From Streptomyces cinerochromogenes (GTDB lineage Bacteria; Actinomycetota; Actinomycetes; Streptomycetales; Streptomycetaceae), in assembly GCF_014648635.1 (NCBI RefSeq), contig NZ_BMRM01000010.1, forward strand, positions 248,001 to 312,000: 64,000 bases of DNA. The letters are read 5' to 3'. Position 1 is the stretch's first letter, and each line of letters opens with the position of its first letter. Below, piece after piece: positions 47,603-57,500 of this stretch. The notes below the pieces were generated by a model. The model was not told the DNA's origin. It ran no database searches and saw nothing but the letters and a program-made list of their open reading frames with translations. The position numbers and the translations under genes were made by a program.

Positions 47603-48780
47603 CGGCTCTCCCCTGCCAGTCGTTCGAGGTGGGCCGCCGCGGCCGGGGCGCCGCCCGCCGCGCGGAACGCGGCGCTGATCCGGGCGGCGGCGGCCCGGTG
47701 GGCGGGGTCGTGCAGGACGGTGTCGAGGGCGTCGCCCAGGCGGGCCGCGGTGACCCGGCCGAAGCGGACCCGGACGCCGGCGCCGGAGTCCACGACCTGT
47801 CCCGCCACCACCGGCTGGTCGTCCCGGATGGGCGCGACGACCAGCGGGACGCCGTGCCACAGGGCCTCGCACACGGTGTTGTGCCCGGCGTGGCAGACCA
47901 CGGCGTCCATCCGCTCCAGCAGCGCGAGCTGGGGCACGGACGGCAGGAGCAGGACGTCCTTGTCGTCCGGCGCCGCGGACAGGGTGCCGGCCGGGTCGGC
48001 GATCACCGCCTGGATCCGGCCGGCGCGGTCCCGCAGCGCGGCCAGGGCCTCGGCGAGGAACCGGGCGCCGGCGTCCGCGTTGGCCGTGCCGAGGGTCACC
48101 AGGACCTTGGCCCGGCGGTGGTCCAGCCGTTCCCAGGGGAAGTCCGGTCCGGCCGGGCGGCCGGTGAGCGACGGGCCGACGTAGTGGATGTGCCGGGCCG
48201 ACGGCGCCCGGGGACCGATGAGTTCGGGGGCGCTGAACACCAGCAGCAGGTGGGGTGAGGAGCGCGGGTCGGCGGTGCCGGACGGGTCGCCGATCCGGGT
48301 GCGCAGCCCGGCCAGGCGCTCGCGGAGCCAGGCGGCGACCTTGGGCAGGCCGTCGTAGGCGCCGCTGAACTCGGCGGACGTGGTCGCCGAGGTGGCCCAG
48401 GGCAGTCCGAGACGCTCGGCCACCAGGGCGCCGGCGAAGGCCTGCTGGTCGGCGACGACCGCATCGGGGCGGAACGCGGCGACGGCCGCGGCGACCCCCG
48501 GTGCCATCGCGTCGGCGAGCGGCAGCAGGTACCACTCCCACAGGAACCGCAGCGCCTCCGCGCCCCGCAGCCCGGGCGGCCGTACGGCACCCGGGGCACC
48601 CGGCACCGGTCCCGCGCAGTCGAACACGACGGCGTCCGCGCCCGCGAGCCGCCGTACCAGCGCCGGGTCGGCACACGCCCAGGCGACCCGGTGGCCGTGC
48701 GCCGAGAGCCGGGCGGCGACGCCGACGGCGGGGTTGATGTGCCCGGTCAGCGGCGGCACGACGAAGAGGAAGCCGCTCAC
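47599..48780 (-). CDS. MGT-like glycosyltransferase (GT1, UGT fold)
   Basis: This is a 393-residue GT-B glycosyltransferase. The N-terminal acceptor domain begins FLFVVPPLTGHINPAVGVAA with the His of TGH as likely base. The donor domain has VLVTLGTANADAG and the signature VCHAGHNTVCEALWHGVPLV then PIRDDQPVVAGQV, the PSPG-like motif of macrolide and UDP-glucosyl transferases. It should attach a sugar from a nucleotide donor to a hydroxyl of the PKS product. It is coupled by four-base overlaps to the hydrolase gene before it and the methyltransferase after it. Confidence 0.92.
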   Translation of the reverse strand: MSGFLFVVPPLTGHINPAVGVAARLSAHGHRVAWACADPALVRRLAGADAVVFDCAGPVPGAPGAVRPPGLRGAEALRFLWEWYLLPLADAMAPGVAAAVAAFRPDAVVADQQAFAGALVAERLGLPWATSATTSAEFSGAYDGLPKVAAWLRERLAGLRTRIGDPSGTADPRSSPHLLLVFSAPELIGPRAPSARHIHYVGPSLTGRPAGPDFPWERLDHRRAKVLVTLGTANADAGARFLAEALAALRDRAGRIQAVIADPAGTLSAAPDDKDVLLLPSVPQLALLERMDAVVCHAGHNTVCEALWHGVPLVVAPIRDDQPVVAGQVVDSGAGVRVRFGRVTAARLGDALDTVLHDPAHRAAAARISAAFRAAGGAPAAAAHLERLAGESR

Positions 48781-49577
48781 CGGACACCCGCCCCCGCGCC
48801 GACCAGGTCCAGGATGTGCCCGCCGACGGTGCCGGGCGCCTCGACCAGGACGGAGTGCTCGTGCCCGGGCAGGACGACCGCCCGGAAGTCCGTCAGCAGC
48901 CGCCGCTGCTCCGGCACCAGATCCGCCAGGTCGGAGTCGCCCCCGTACACACCGAGGACCGGGCAGCGCACGGCCCTGATCTGGGCCTCGGTGAGGACCC
49001 GGCTGGCGGGGATGTCCCGGCCGAGGGTGGTCTCGCGGGCCAGCCGGGCCGCGCCCCGGGCGAGACGGGCGGTGTTGTGGCCGCGATGGGCGGTGATCCA
49101 GGCGAGCGCGTCCCGCTCGTTGTGCGCGAGTTCGGTGGTCACCCGGCGCAGGATGCGGCCGAGTTTCGCGGCCCAGGCGGCCGTCGCCGGCTCGGACTCG
49201 ATCAGGGTCAGGCTGGCCACGCGGCCTGGGTGGCGGGCCGCGTAGCCGAAGGCGATGGTGCCGCCGTAGGAGTTGCCGACCAGGTGCACGGGCCCGGTGA
49301 CGGCCAGCCGGGCGAGCAGGGCCTCCAGGTCCGCGATGTTGTGGTCGAGGGTGTAGCCGTGCGGCGGGCGCTCGCTGCGGCCGTGGCCGCGCAGGTCGTA
49401 CATGACGACGTCGAGTCCGGCCGCCGCGAAGGCGGGGGCGACGGTGAAGTAGTAGCTGGCCAGGCTGTCGGTGAGCAGTCCGTGCACGAGGACGACGGTG
49501 GCGTGCGGGGCGCGGCCGTCCGTGGGGCCGGTGCGCTGGACGTGCAGCCGGATGCCGCCGGCGTCGACCATGGCCAT
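48777..49577 (-). CDS. Alpha/beta hydrolase of the PKS operon
   Basis: This is a 266-residue hydrolase. Motifs: TVVLVHGLLTDSLASYYF (oxyanion), VHLVGNSYGGTIAFGYA with the nucleophile Ser at about residue 107, CPVLGVYGGDSDLADLVPEQ (acid), and VLPGHEHSVLVEAPGTV (His). The PKS proteins have no thioesterase domain, so this enzyme is a good candidate for chain release or editing. It begins three bases after the ACP stop and overlaps the glycosyltransferase gene by four bases. Hydrolysis of an ester elsewhere in the pathway is the alternative. Confidence 0.88.
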   Translation of the reverse strand: MAMVDAGGIRLHVQRTGPTDGRAPHATVVLVHGLLTDSLASYYFTVAPAFAAAGLDVVMYDLRGHGRSERPPHGYTLDHNIADLEALLARLAVTGPVHLVGNSYGGTIAFGYAARHPGRVASLTLIESEPATAAWAAKLGRILRRVTTELAHNERDALAWITAHRGHNTARLARGAARLARETTLGRDIPASRVLTEAQIRAVRCPVLGVYGGDSDLADLVPEQRRLLTDFRAVVLPGHEHSVLVEAPGTVGGHILDLVGAGAGVR

Positions 49578-49580
49578 GGC

Positions 49581-49901
49581 TCAGCCCGCCTGGGTGGTCT
49601 TCAGGCTCCACACCACGTGCTCCACGAGCCGGCCGACGGTCAGGTCGACGATCTCGTCGAAGTCCATGCCGGCCAGGAACTCGGCGAGGTTGACCCGCTG
49701 TCCGTACCGCTCCTCCAGCAGACCGGCCAGGGTGACCAGGTCGATGCTCTCCAGCTCCAGGTCGCGGTTGAAGGTGGTGGACATGCCGATCGCCACGTCG
49801 TCGTCGCCGTACTCCGCGAGGACCGTGCGCAGCATGTCGCCGACCTCGGCGAGCACGGTGTCGGCGGTGGGCTGCGCCGGGGCCGGCGGGGTGGGGTTCA
49901 T
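49581..49901 (-). CDS. Discrete acyl carrier protein
   Basis: This is a 106-residue acyl carrier protein. The phosphopantetheine site is RDLELESIDLVTLAGLL, with Ser52. The N-terminal 15 residues are Pro/Ala/Thr-rich and flexible; the rest is a four-helix carrier fold. It carries acyl chains for the adjacent PKS, probably as loading or downstream carrier in addition to the ACP inside the large protein. It is modified by the PPTase domain fused to the gene just upstream. The ATG overlaps that gene's stop by four bases. Confidence 0.9.
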   Translation of the reverse strand: MNPTPPAPAQPTADTVLAEVGDMLRTVLAEYGDDDVAIGMSTTFNRDLELESIDLVTLAGLLEERYGQRVNLAEFLAGMDFDEIVDLTVGRLVEHVVWSLKTTQAG

Positions 49902-52900
49902 CGGGAGTACTCCTCGGCTGCGGGGTCGGGGGGTGCGGCGACGGTTCCGGGGCCGGTCGTCCAGGCCACCACGTAGGCGCGCTCCGGCAGGCTCGGCGGG
50001 TTGGCCACGGATGCGCAGTGCACGGTGTAGGCGCGTTCCAGGCGGCCGGAGACGAGGAGCCGGCCGCCGTCGGGGTCGGCCTCCAGTACGGCGAAGTCCC
50101 GGGGGCGGCCGCCGAATCCGACGCCCTCGGCCTTGGCGACGGCCTCCTTGGCGGCCCAGAACCGCGTGAACCACACGGCCCGCGGGGTGTCGCCGTCCGC
50201 GCACCGGGCGTGCAGGAGCCGCAGTTCGGACAGGCCGAGCGCGGTGCTCAGGGTGGCCGGGCCGCGGTCGGCGACCTCCTCGATGTCGATGCCCGGGCCG
50301 GGCTGCGGGCGGTGCGGCCGGACGATGGCCACCGCCGCCTCGGCCCGGTGGGCGAGCGAGACGTCCAGCGGGGGCAGTTCGCGGCCGTGGATCCCGGTGG
50401 CGTACGGGCGGCCGAGTCCGTCGTTGCCGACCCGGATCTCCGCCGGGAAGACCGGTCCTTCGCCGTGCTGCCAGAGCCAGTGCCGTACGGCGTCCTTGAC
50501 CGCGATCCGGCCGAGCAGCCACTGCCGGCGCCCACGCGGCGGGCGGGCCGCGTACGCCTCGCGCTCCGCGCTCCCCAGCGCGTTGCGCATGATCAGCTCG
50601 CGGGAGGCGAGGTCCGGCCACCGCTCGTGCACCAGCGCCCAGCCGCCGGGAAGGGCCGTGGACAGGGTGTGGCGGTCGGGGAAGCGTTCGACGGGCCGGG
50701 TGGTGGGGTCGTTGTCGAAGCGGCGGTCCTGCCAGCCGGTCAGCCGGGCCCACACCCGGCCGCCGACGGTCAGCTCCGCGTCCGCCTCCAGCACGGTGTC
50801 CGTGAGGGAGGTGATCCGCAGCAGGCAGCGCACCTCGGTGCCGGGTTCCGGGTGCGGTCCGTGGAACCGCACCTCTCCCAGCCGCACCGGGAAGACGACC
50901 GTCCGCTCGGTGCGGGTCGCCATGATCCAGTAGCCGAGCAGCTGGCCCACGTTGTCGAGCAGGGCGCCGGGGGCCGCGGGCGCGGTGATCACCCCGCGGA
51001 TGTGCCGCTCACCGAGGGCGGTCAGCTCGGTCAGGCCCTGGAACCGCGGGCCGTGGAACATCCACCGGTCGCGGTAGAGCTGGGCGGCGGTGTGCTCGGG
51101 GAGGCGTTCGGGCGTGTCCGGGAGGGGACCGGGCGGGGGCGGTGCGGGGTGGTGCGGGGCGAGTTCGACCACGGCGCGGGCGGTGGACCCGAAGGTGACC
51201 GTGACCCGGTCCGGACGGCCCGGTTCCGGGGTGACGGTGACGGGGACGTCGACGGGGGGTACGGCGGTGAGCCACCGGTCGAACCGGGCCCCGAGCACGG
51301 CGACGGCACGCAGACCGGGAGCCGCCCGCTCCGCCGCGTCCGTCATGTGCCGGACGATCGTGGTGGCGGGCACCACCGGCCAGCGGTCCTCCAGGTCGGG
51401 CCAGCCGGGGCGTTGCGGGAAGAAGCAGTGGTCCAGGAGGTGGGGCATGGTGTGGGGGCAGACGCGGAGGGTTGTCGTGGTGGGGGCGGGGGTGGAGGTG
51501 GTGGGGGTGGGGGGATTGGTGGGGGCGGGGGGATTGGTGACAGCGGGGGCGCCGACGGCGGCGTGGGGCTTGACGGGGACGGGGGTCCCGGTGGGAGCGG
51601 GGGTCGCTCCGCCGCCCGGTGCGCGGCTCGCCGCCATCAGCTCGGCCGCGGTGGTCGCGGTGTCCTGGAGGAGGGCGGTGAGTTCGGCGGCGGCCGGATG
51701 GTGCCGGGCGAGGTCGTCGAGCGCCGGGGCGCCGGACGGAGCGTGACCGGGGGCGAGCGCCCCTGTCCTCGGCACCGGCCGCAGATCCGCCCGCAGGGCC
51801 TCGCGGGTGGGTCCGTCCAGGGAGACCAGGGCGCTGCCGAGGTCGAGGCGGACGGACGGACGGGCACCGGCGGGACGGGCCGCCGCCGGACCCCGGGGCG
51901 GTGCGCTCGGTGCCACGGCCGCACCCGCTGCCCACAAGGCGGTGGCCACACGCCGGAGTTGGGCGAGGCCGCCGACGTGGGGCGAGTTGGCGGCGACGGC
52001 GAGGTGGTCGTGGTCGCCGAGGGTGTCGCCGATGAGGGAGGGCAGCCGGCCGGGCCCGGTCTGCACGAAGACGCGGTGGCCGGCGGCGTACAGGGCCTCG
52101 GTCAGTTCGCGGAACCGGACGGGCTCCAGCAGATGCCGTACGAACAGGTCGCGGACCGCCGGCTCGTCCCGGGGGAAGGGCGCCGCGGTCGTCCCGGACC
52201 ACACCGGCACGGTGGGCGGGTGGAGCCGGAAGCGGTCGGCGGCGTCCTTGATGGGGGCGAGGAACGGTTCGAGCATCGGTGTGTGGAAGCCGGAGCGGAA
52301 CGGCAGCACCTGGCAGATCACGCCCTCGGCGCGCAGCGCCCGGACGAACTCCGCCACCGCCGGCCCGGGGCCGCACACCATGGACTGGCGGGGCGCGTTG
52401 TCGTGGGAGAGCACGATCCCGGAGTCCGCCCAGGCGGCGGCGAGCGCGGCCCGCACCTGGGCGGCGGAGGTGCCGACGGCAGCGAAGACGAGGCCGGGGA
52501 CGGTGACCGTGTCCGGGTCGAACCGGGCCATGAACGCGTCCACTTCGGCCGCCGAGTACAGCCCGGCCGCGGCCATGGCGGTCCACTCGCCGACGCTGTG
52601 TCCGGCGACCGCGTCCGGGACGACACCCATCCGGCGCAGGGCCTGGTCGAGCAGGCGGCCCACGCCGACGACGCCGAAGCCGTGCCGGCCGATGTCACCG
52701 ACCTGGACGTCCTGGCCTGCGGCGGGGGCCGGGGGCAGGCCGAAACGGGCGGCGATGTCGTCGGTGCGGGGCGCGAAGTCCGCCTCCAGGCCGGGGAAGA
52801 CGAACGCCACCTTGCCGCCGGCCCGGCCGAGCAGCGGACCCGGCCGGAACCACACGTCGCCGCGGCCGTGCCAGGCCCCGCCCTTGGCGACCGCGCGACG

Positions 52901-54592
52901 GGCCAGGGCGAGGCGTCTGGCGGTCGGGTCCACGACACCGAGCCGGACCGGGCCGGCGCCGGTGTGCGGGCGGGCCGGGTCGAGCCCGGCGGCGAGCACG
53001 GCCGTGTCGTCGGCGCGGAGCAGGGCGGCGAGAGGGTCCACGCCGTCGGCCGAGAGCAGGAGGACGCGCTCGGGCTCGGTGACACGGGCGGCGCTCCGGG
53101 TGTCCGGGGCGGGAGCGGGCACGGCGGGTCCGGGTCTCCCGCCCGGGGCCTCCTCCAGGACCACGTGCGCGTTGATGCCGCCGAAGCCGAAGGCGTTCAC
53201 CGCGGCCCGCCGGGGCGTCCGGTGTCCCCCGGTCTCCCAGGGCAGGGCCCGGTCCAGGGTGCGGAAGCGGGTGGCGGCCAGGCCGGGATGGGGGTCGTCG
53301 CAGTGCAGGGTGGGCAGGAGGGTGCGGTGGTGGAGGGCGAGCGCGGCCTTGACCAGGCCCGCCACTCCGGCCGCCGGCATGGTGTGGCCGATCATCGACT
53401 TCACCGAGCCGAGCACCGGCCGGCCCGGGTCCGGGAGGTGGCCCGCACCCGGCCCGAACACCTCGGCGAGGGTGGTGAGTTCGGCGGTGTCCCCGGCGGG
53501 CGTGGCGGTGCCGTGCGCCTCCAGCAGGCCGATCGAGTCCGGTGCGGCGGGGTCGAGTCCGGCGGCCCGCCAGGCCTGGCGCACGGCCCGGGTCTGCCCG
53601 CCCGGATCGGGCGTGACGAGCCCCGCCGTACGGCCGTCGCCGGCCACGCCCGTGCCGCGGATCACGGCGTAGACGCGGTCGCCGTCGCGTTCGGCGTCCG
53701 CGAGCCGTTTGAGTACGACGACCCCGGTGCCCTCGCCGATGAGGATGCCGTCGGCGTCGCGGTGGAAGGGGCGGATGCGTTCCGTCGGGGAGAGCGCGCG
53801 GAGCTGGGAGAAGACGCTCCACAGGGTGATGTCGTGGCAGTGGTGCACTCCCCCGGCCAGCATCAGGTCGCAGCGGCCGGTGGTGAGCGCGGTGACCGCC
53901 TGGTCGACGGCGACGAGGGAGGAGGCGCAGGCGGCGTCGACGGTGTAGGCGGGGCCGCGCAGGTCGAGGCGGTTGGCGATGCGGGAGGCGGCGAGGTTGG
54001 GGACCAGGCCGATCGCGGCGTCGGGGCTGTCGGTGCCGAGCCGTTCGGTGAACGCGGCCCGGACACGTTCGAGTTGGCCGGGTCCGAGGTCGGGCAACAG
54101 CTCGCCGAGGGTGCGGGTGAGCTGGTGGGCGGTGCGCACCCGCTGGTCCAGCCGGGCGAGGCCGGGGGTGAGGTAGCCGCCGCGGCCGAGGACGACGCCG
54201 ACGCGGTGCCGGTCGGGCAGCCGGTCGGTGCCGCCCGCGTCGGCGAGCGCGGCGGCGGCCACGTCCAGGGCGATCAGCTGGTCGGGTTCGGTGCCGGGCA
54301 CCGAGGCGGGCATGATGCCGTACCGGGTGACCTCCACCTCGGGCGGGCCGTCCACGAATCCGCCGCGCCGGCAGTACACCCGGCCCGCGACGGCGGGTCC
54401 GGCGGCCGGGCCGGGACGGTAGTACTCGGCGTCCCAGCGGTCCGCGGGGACGTCGGTGATGGCGTCGGTGCCGCTGCGCAGGTTGCTCCAGTAGGCGTCC
54501 AGGTCGCGGGCGCCGGGCAGCAGCACCGCCATCCCGGTGATGGCGACGGGCGTCTGGGGTTCCGCGGCGAGCCCCTTCTGCGGTCCTGTCAT
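49898..54592 (-). CDS. PUFA-synthase-like PKS: KS-AT-DH-PPTase
   Basis: This is a 1564-residue megasynthase. The KS (about residues 15-480) has VDAACASSLVAVDQAV with Cys222, EAHGTATPAGDT and SVKSMIGHTMPAAG, so Cys-His-His is intact. The acyltransferase part (about 595-900) begins FVFPGLEADFAP, as in PfaB, and has GHSVGEW with Ser about 666. The dehydratase-like double hotdog (about 1050-1300) includes PHLLDHCFF and DNVGQLLGYW. The end is a 4'-phosphopantetheinyl transferase with GIDIEEV and FWAAKEAVAKAEG. No ACP is present, so it must work on carriers made by its neighbours. It starts one base after the stop of the large PKS gene. Confidence 0.92.
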   Translation of the reverse strand: MTGPQKGLAAEPQTPVAITGMAVLLPGARDLDAYWSNLRSGTDAITDVPADRWDAEYYRPGPAAGPAVAGRVYCRRGGFVDGPPEVEVTRYGIMPASVPGTEPDQLIALDVAAAALADAGGTDRLPDRHRVGVVLGRGGYLTPGLARLDQRVRTAHQLTRTLGELLPDLGPGQLERVRAAFTERLGTDSPDAAIGLVPNLAASRIANRLDLRGPAYTVDAACASSLVAVDQAVTALTTGRCDLMLAGGVHHCHDITLWSVFSQLRALSPTERIRPFHRDADGILIGEGTGVVVLKRLADAERDGDRVYAVIRGTGVAGDGRTAGLVTPDPGGQTRAVRQAWRAAGLDPAAPDSIGLLEAHGTATPAGDTAELTTLAEVFGPGAGHLPDPGRPVLGSVKSMIGHTMPAAGVAGLVKAALALHHRTLLPTLHCDDPHPGLAATRFRTLDRALPWETGGHRTPRRAAVNAFGFGGINAHVVLEEAPGGRPGPAVPAPAPDTRSAARVTEPERVLLLSADGVDPLAALLRADDTAVLAAGLDPARPHTGAGPVRLGVVDPTARRLALARRAVAKGGAWHGRGDVWFRPGPLLGRAGGKVAFVFPGLEADFAPRTDDIAARFGLPPAPAAGQDVQVGDIGRHGFGVVGVGRLLDQALRRMGVVPDAVAGHSVGEWTAMAAAGLYSAAEVDAFMARFDPDTVTVPGLVFAAVGTSAAQVRAALAAAWADSGIVLSHDNAPRQSMVCGPGPAVAEFVRALRAEGVICQVLPFRSGFHTPMLEPFLAPIKDAADRFRLHPPTVPVWSGTTAAPFPRDEPAVRDLFVRHLLEPVRFRELTEALYAAGHRVFVQTGPGRLPSLIGDTLGDHDHLAVAANSPHVGGLAQLRRVATALWAAGAAVAPSAPPRGPAAARPAGARPSVRLDLGSALVSLDGPTREALRADLRPVPRTGALAPGHAPSGAPALDDLARHHPAAAELTALLQDTATTAAELMAASRAPGGGATPAPTGTPVPVKPHAAVGAPAVTNPPAPTNPPTPTTSTPAPTTTTLRVCPHTMPHLLDHCFFPQRPGWPDLEDRWPVVPATTIVRHMTDAAERAAPGLRAVAVLGARFDRWLTAVPPVDVPVTVTPEPGRPDRVTVTFGSTARAVVELAPHHPAPPPPGPLPDTPERLPEHTAAQLYRDRWMFHGPRFQGLTELTALGERHIRGVITAPAAPGALLDNVGQLLGYWIMATRTERTVVFPVRLGEVRFHGPHPEPGTEVRCLLRITSLTDTVLEADAELTVGGRVWARLTGWQDRRFDNDPTTRPVERFPDRHTLSTALPGGWALVHERWPDLASRELIMRNALGSAEREAYAARPPRGRRQWLLGRIAVKDAVRHWLWQHGEGPVFPAEIRVGNDGLGRPYATGIHGRELPPLDVSLAHRAEAAVAIVRPHRPQPGPGIDIEEVADRGPATLSTALGLSELRLLHARCADGDTPRAVWFTRFWAAKEAVAKAEGVGFGGRPRDFAVLEADPDGGRLLVSGRLERAYTVHCASVANPPSLPERAYVVAWTTGPGTVAAPPDPAAEEYSR

Positions 54593-54593
54593 G

Positions 54594-57500
54594 TCACCAG
54601 CCCGACGCGGTGTAGACGACGGCGCGGGTCGCCGGGTCGCCCCAGGCGAGTTCGCGGAGCAGCGCGGCGGTGCCCTCCTCAGGGTCGATCAGCGCGACCC
54701 CGCGCCGGGCGTACGCGCGGCCGAGTTCCGCGTCGACCATGCCGGGGTGGGCGCCGGCCGGTGCCCAGGGACCCCAGTGGACGGTCAGCGCGCGCCGGCC
54801 CGTCCGGGCGGCCCAGTCGGTGCCGAGCGTCTCCAGGGCGTCGTTGGCCGCGGCGTAGTCGGCCTGGCCCCGGTTGCCGAGGACGGCGGCGATGCTGCCG
54901 AACAGCACGGTGAACGCCGGTGCGGCCGGCAGGTCGTCCAGCGCGGCGAACAGGGCGCCGGCCCCGGCCGTCTTCGTGCCGTAGACACGCTGGAAGGACT
55001 CGGGGGTCTTCTCGGCGATCAGCCGGTCCTCGATCACCCCGGCGGCGAAGACCACACCGTCGAGCCGGCCGTGTTCGGCGTGGATCTCCTTGACGGCCTG
55101 GAGGACGGCGTCGCGTTCCCGGAAGTCCACCGAGCGGTAGCGGGCCGTGCTGCCGAGCGCGGCGAGTTCGGCGAGCGTGGCGGTGATCTCCCTCTGCGCG
55201 AGGATGCGTTCGGCGGCCCGGTTGATCTCGGCGGGCCTCGGTGCGTCCGGGCCCGCTGCGAGCGCGGCGCGCAGCTCGACGGGGGTGCGGGCGGTGGCGG
55301 TCCGCGCGGCCTCGGGTGCGGTGGGCGCGGGGGTGCGGCCCAGCAGCTCGATCCGGCACCGGCAGGCGGCGGCCAGGGTGGCGGCGAACCGCGCGGTGAT
55401 GCCCCGGGCACCGCCGGCCAGCAGCACCACGGAGTCCCGGTCGAGTCCCAGGGCGGCGGCCTCTGCGGCACCGTCCCCGGCGGGTCCGGCGCCGGTGCTG
55501 CCGAGCGGGCCGAGGGGCACGGGCACGAGCTCCAGACCCCGGCGGTGTCCGGTGGCCGTACGCAGGACCACGGGGGCCGGTTCCGGTGCGCGCAGCTCGG
55601 CGAGGACGGCGTCGGCGACGGCCGCCGGTCCGGTGTCGCCGGCCACCAGCACCCGGGCCAGGAGGTCGGGGTACTCGCGGCCGACGCTGCGGATCAGCCC
55701 GTCCAGGCCCGCCGACCGCAACGCCCCGGCGCCGTCGGCGGCACGCACCGCCAGCAGCACGCGGGGGCCGCACGCCAGCGCCGCCCGGAACACCGGGAAG
55801 GCGTCCGGCAGCACCGGCTGGTCGGGGCCGGCGAGCGCCCCCAGGTAGAGGACGCCATCCACCGGGCCGTAGGCCGTGCCGCCGTGTGAGCCGCTGGCCG
55901 TGCCACCGTCTGTGCCGTCGGCCGTGCGTTCGGTCGTGCCGAGGAGATGGCCGCGGTCGAGCAGTACCGTGCCGGCCCCGCATCCGCGGAGCCGCGCGGC
56001 GATCTCGTCCGCCACGGGGCCGGGTCCGCCGAGGAGGACGAACCGCCTGCCGGACAGGTCGGCGGCGGGACTCGGGTCCGGATCCGGATCCGGCAACGGG
56101 ACCGGCCGCAGCTCGCAGCGTCGGGGGGCGACGCCGCGAGGGAGGTCGGGGGCGGACGTGGGGGCGGAGGCGAGTGCCGTGCCCGGCGCGTCCTGCCGGG
56201 GTGCGGTGCCATGAAGGGTGCCGGCTGCGGAGGCGGACGCACCGCCGGGTGTGTCCGTCCGGGCCGCGACGCCGTGGGGCGCATCGCCGGGTGTGTCCGC
56301 CCGGGGAGCCGGGGGCGCGCCGGCGGCCGTGCCGGAGTCCGGCTCCCCCTCCCCGGCGCCCGCCTCCATCCGTGTCGTCAGCCAGGCCGTGACCGCCGCC
56401 GCGGTGCGCGCCGTGGCCAGTTCCTCCAGCTCCGCGTCGGCCAGGAACCGCGCGCCGGCCGCGATGCCCAGGCGCTGCGCGAGTTCGCCCGCGATCTCGG
56501 CCCGCTTGATCGAGTCGATGCTGAGGTCCGCTTCCAGGTCCAGGTCGGGTTCGATCATGTCGACGGGGTAGCCGGTCCGTTCGCTGATGATCTCGCGTAC
56601 GACCCGCTCGACGTCGTCCGCCGTGACCGCCGGGCCCGGAGCGGCGGCGGCCTGTACGCCAGAATCCGGCACCGGTACCGGCACGGCGGCCGGGGCCGGT
56701 ATGACCGGTGCCGGTACCGATGCCGGTACCGGTACCGGTACTGACACCGGTGCAGGTATCGATGCAGGTACTGGTGCCGATGCCGTGGGCGTAGGCGAGG
56801 GCGTGGCGCCGAAGTAGGTCAGCAGGACGTCCCTCTGTGCGGCGATCATCTCCCGGCTGGTGCGCAGGAACTCGGAGATCAGCGCGTCCCGGTCGGTGGG
56901 GACGCCGTTCGGCTGGTCGGTCGTCACAGTCGCCTCCACGACGCGTCGGGCCGGCGCGAGCGCACCGGGAAGGAGGGCTCCGTCGGCGGTACGGACGAGG
57001 TGTCCGTCGACCGTCCAGCCGGGCCGCTTCGGCGCCGGGGTGCGCAGCGCGTCGACGGCGTCGCGGCCCCGGAAGAGCCAGGCTGTGCGCACCGGCTGCC
57101 CGGCGACGGCGAGCCGGGCGAGGGCGTCGAGCCAGCCGGCCAGGCCGCTGTCGGCCCGCGGTTCGCAGGCGACCGTGCGGTGCGGGCGGTCGCCGAGGAT
57201 CCGGCCGACGAGCCGGGTGAGGACCGTACCCGGGCCCGCCTCGACGAAGATCCGCGCCCCTGCCTCGTACATCGCCTCGATCTGCGCGGCGAACGCGACC
57301 GGCGCGCCGATCTGCGCGGCGAGTCCGGCGCGCACGGCGTCGGGCTCCGGCGGGTACGGCGTGGCGGTGCGGTTGGACCAGACGGGGAACTCGGGGGCCC
57401 GCACCGGCTTGTCGGCGAGGACCTTGGCGAACCGCTCCCCCGCGGCGGCCACCACCGGGCTGTGGAAGGCGCAGGCCACCGGGATGCGGCGGGCGCCGAG

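Noticed and set aside
50018..54913. Very long open frame antisense to the second PKS
   Set aside because: Shadow frame: Gly/Arg/Val-rich with no motifs, whereas the minus strand carries intact KS, AT, DH and PPTase motifs.
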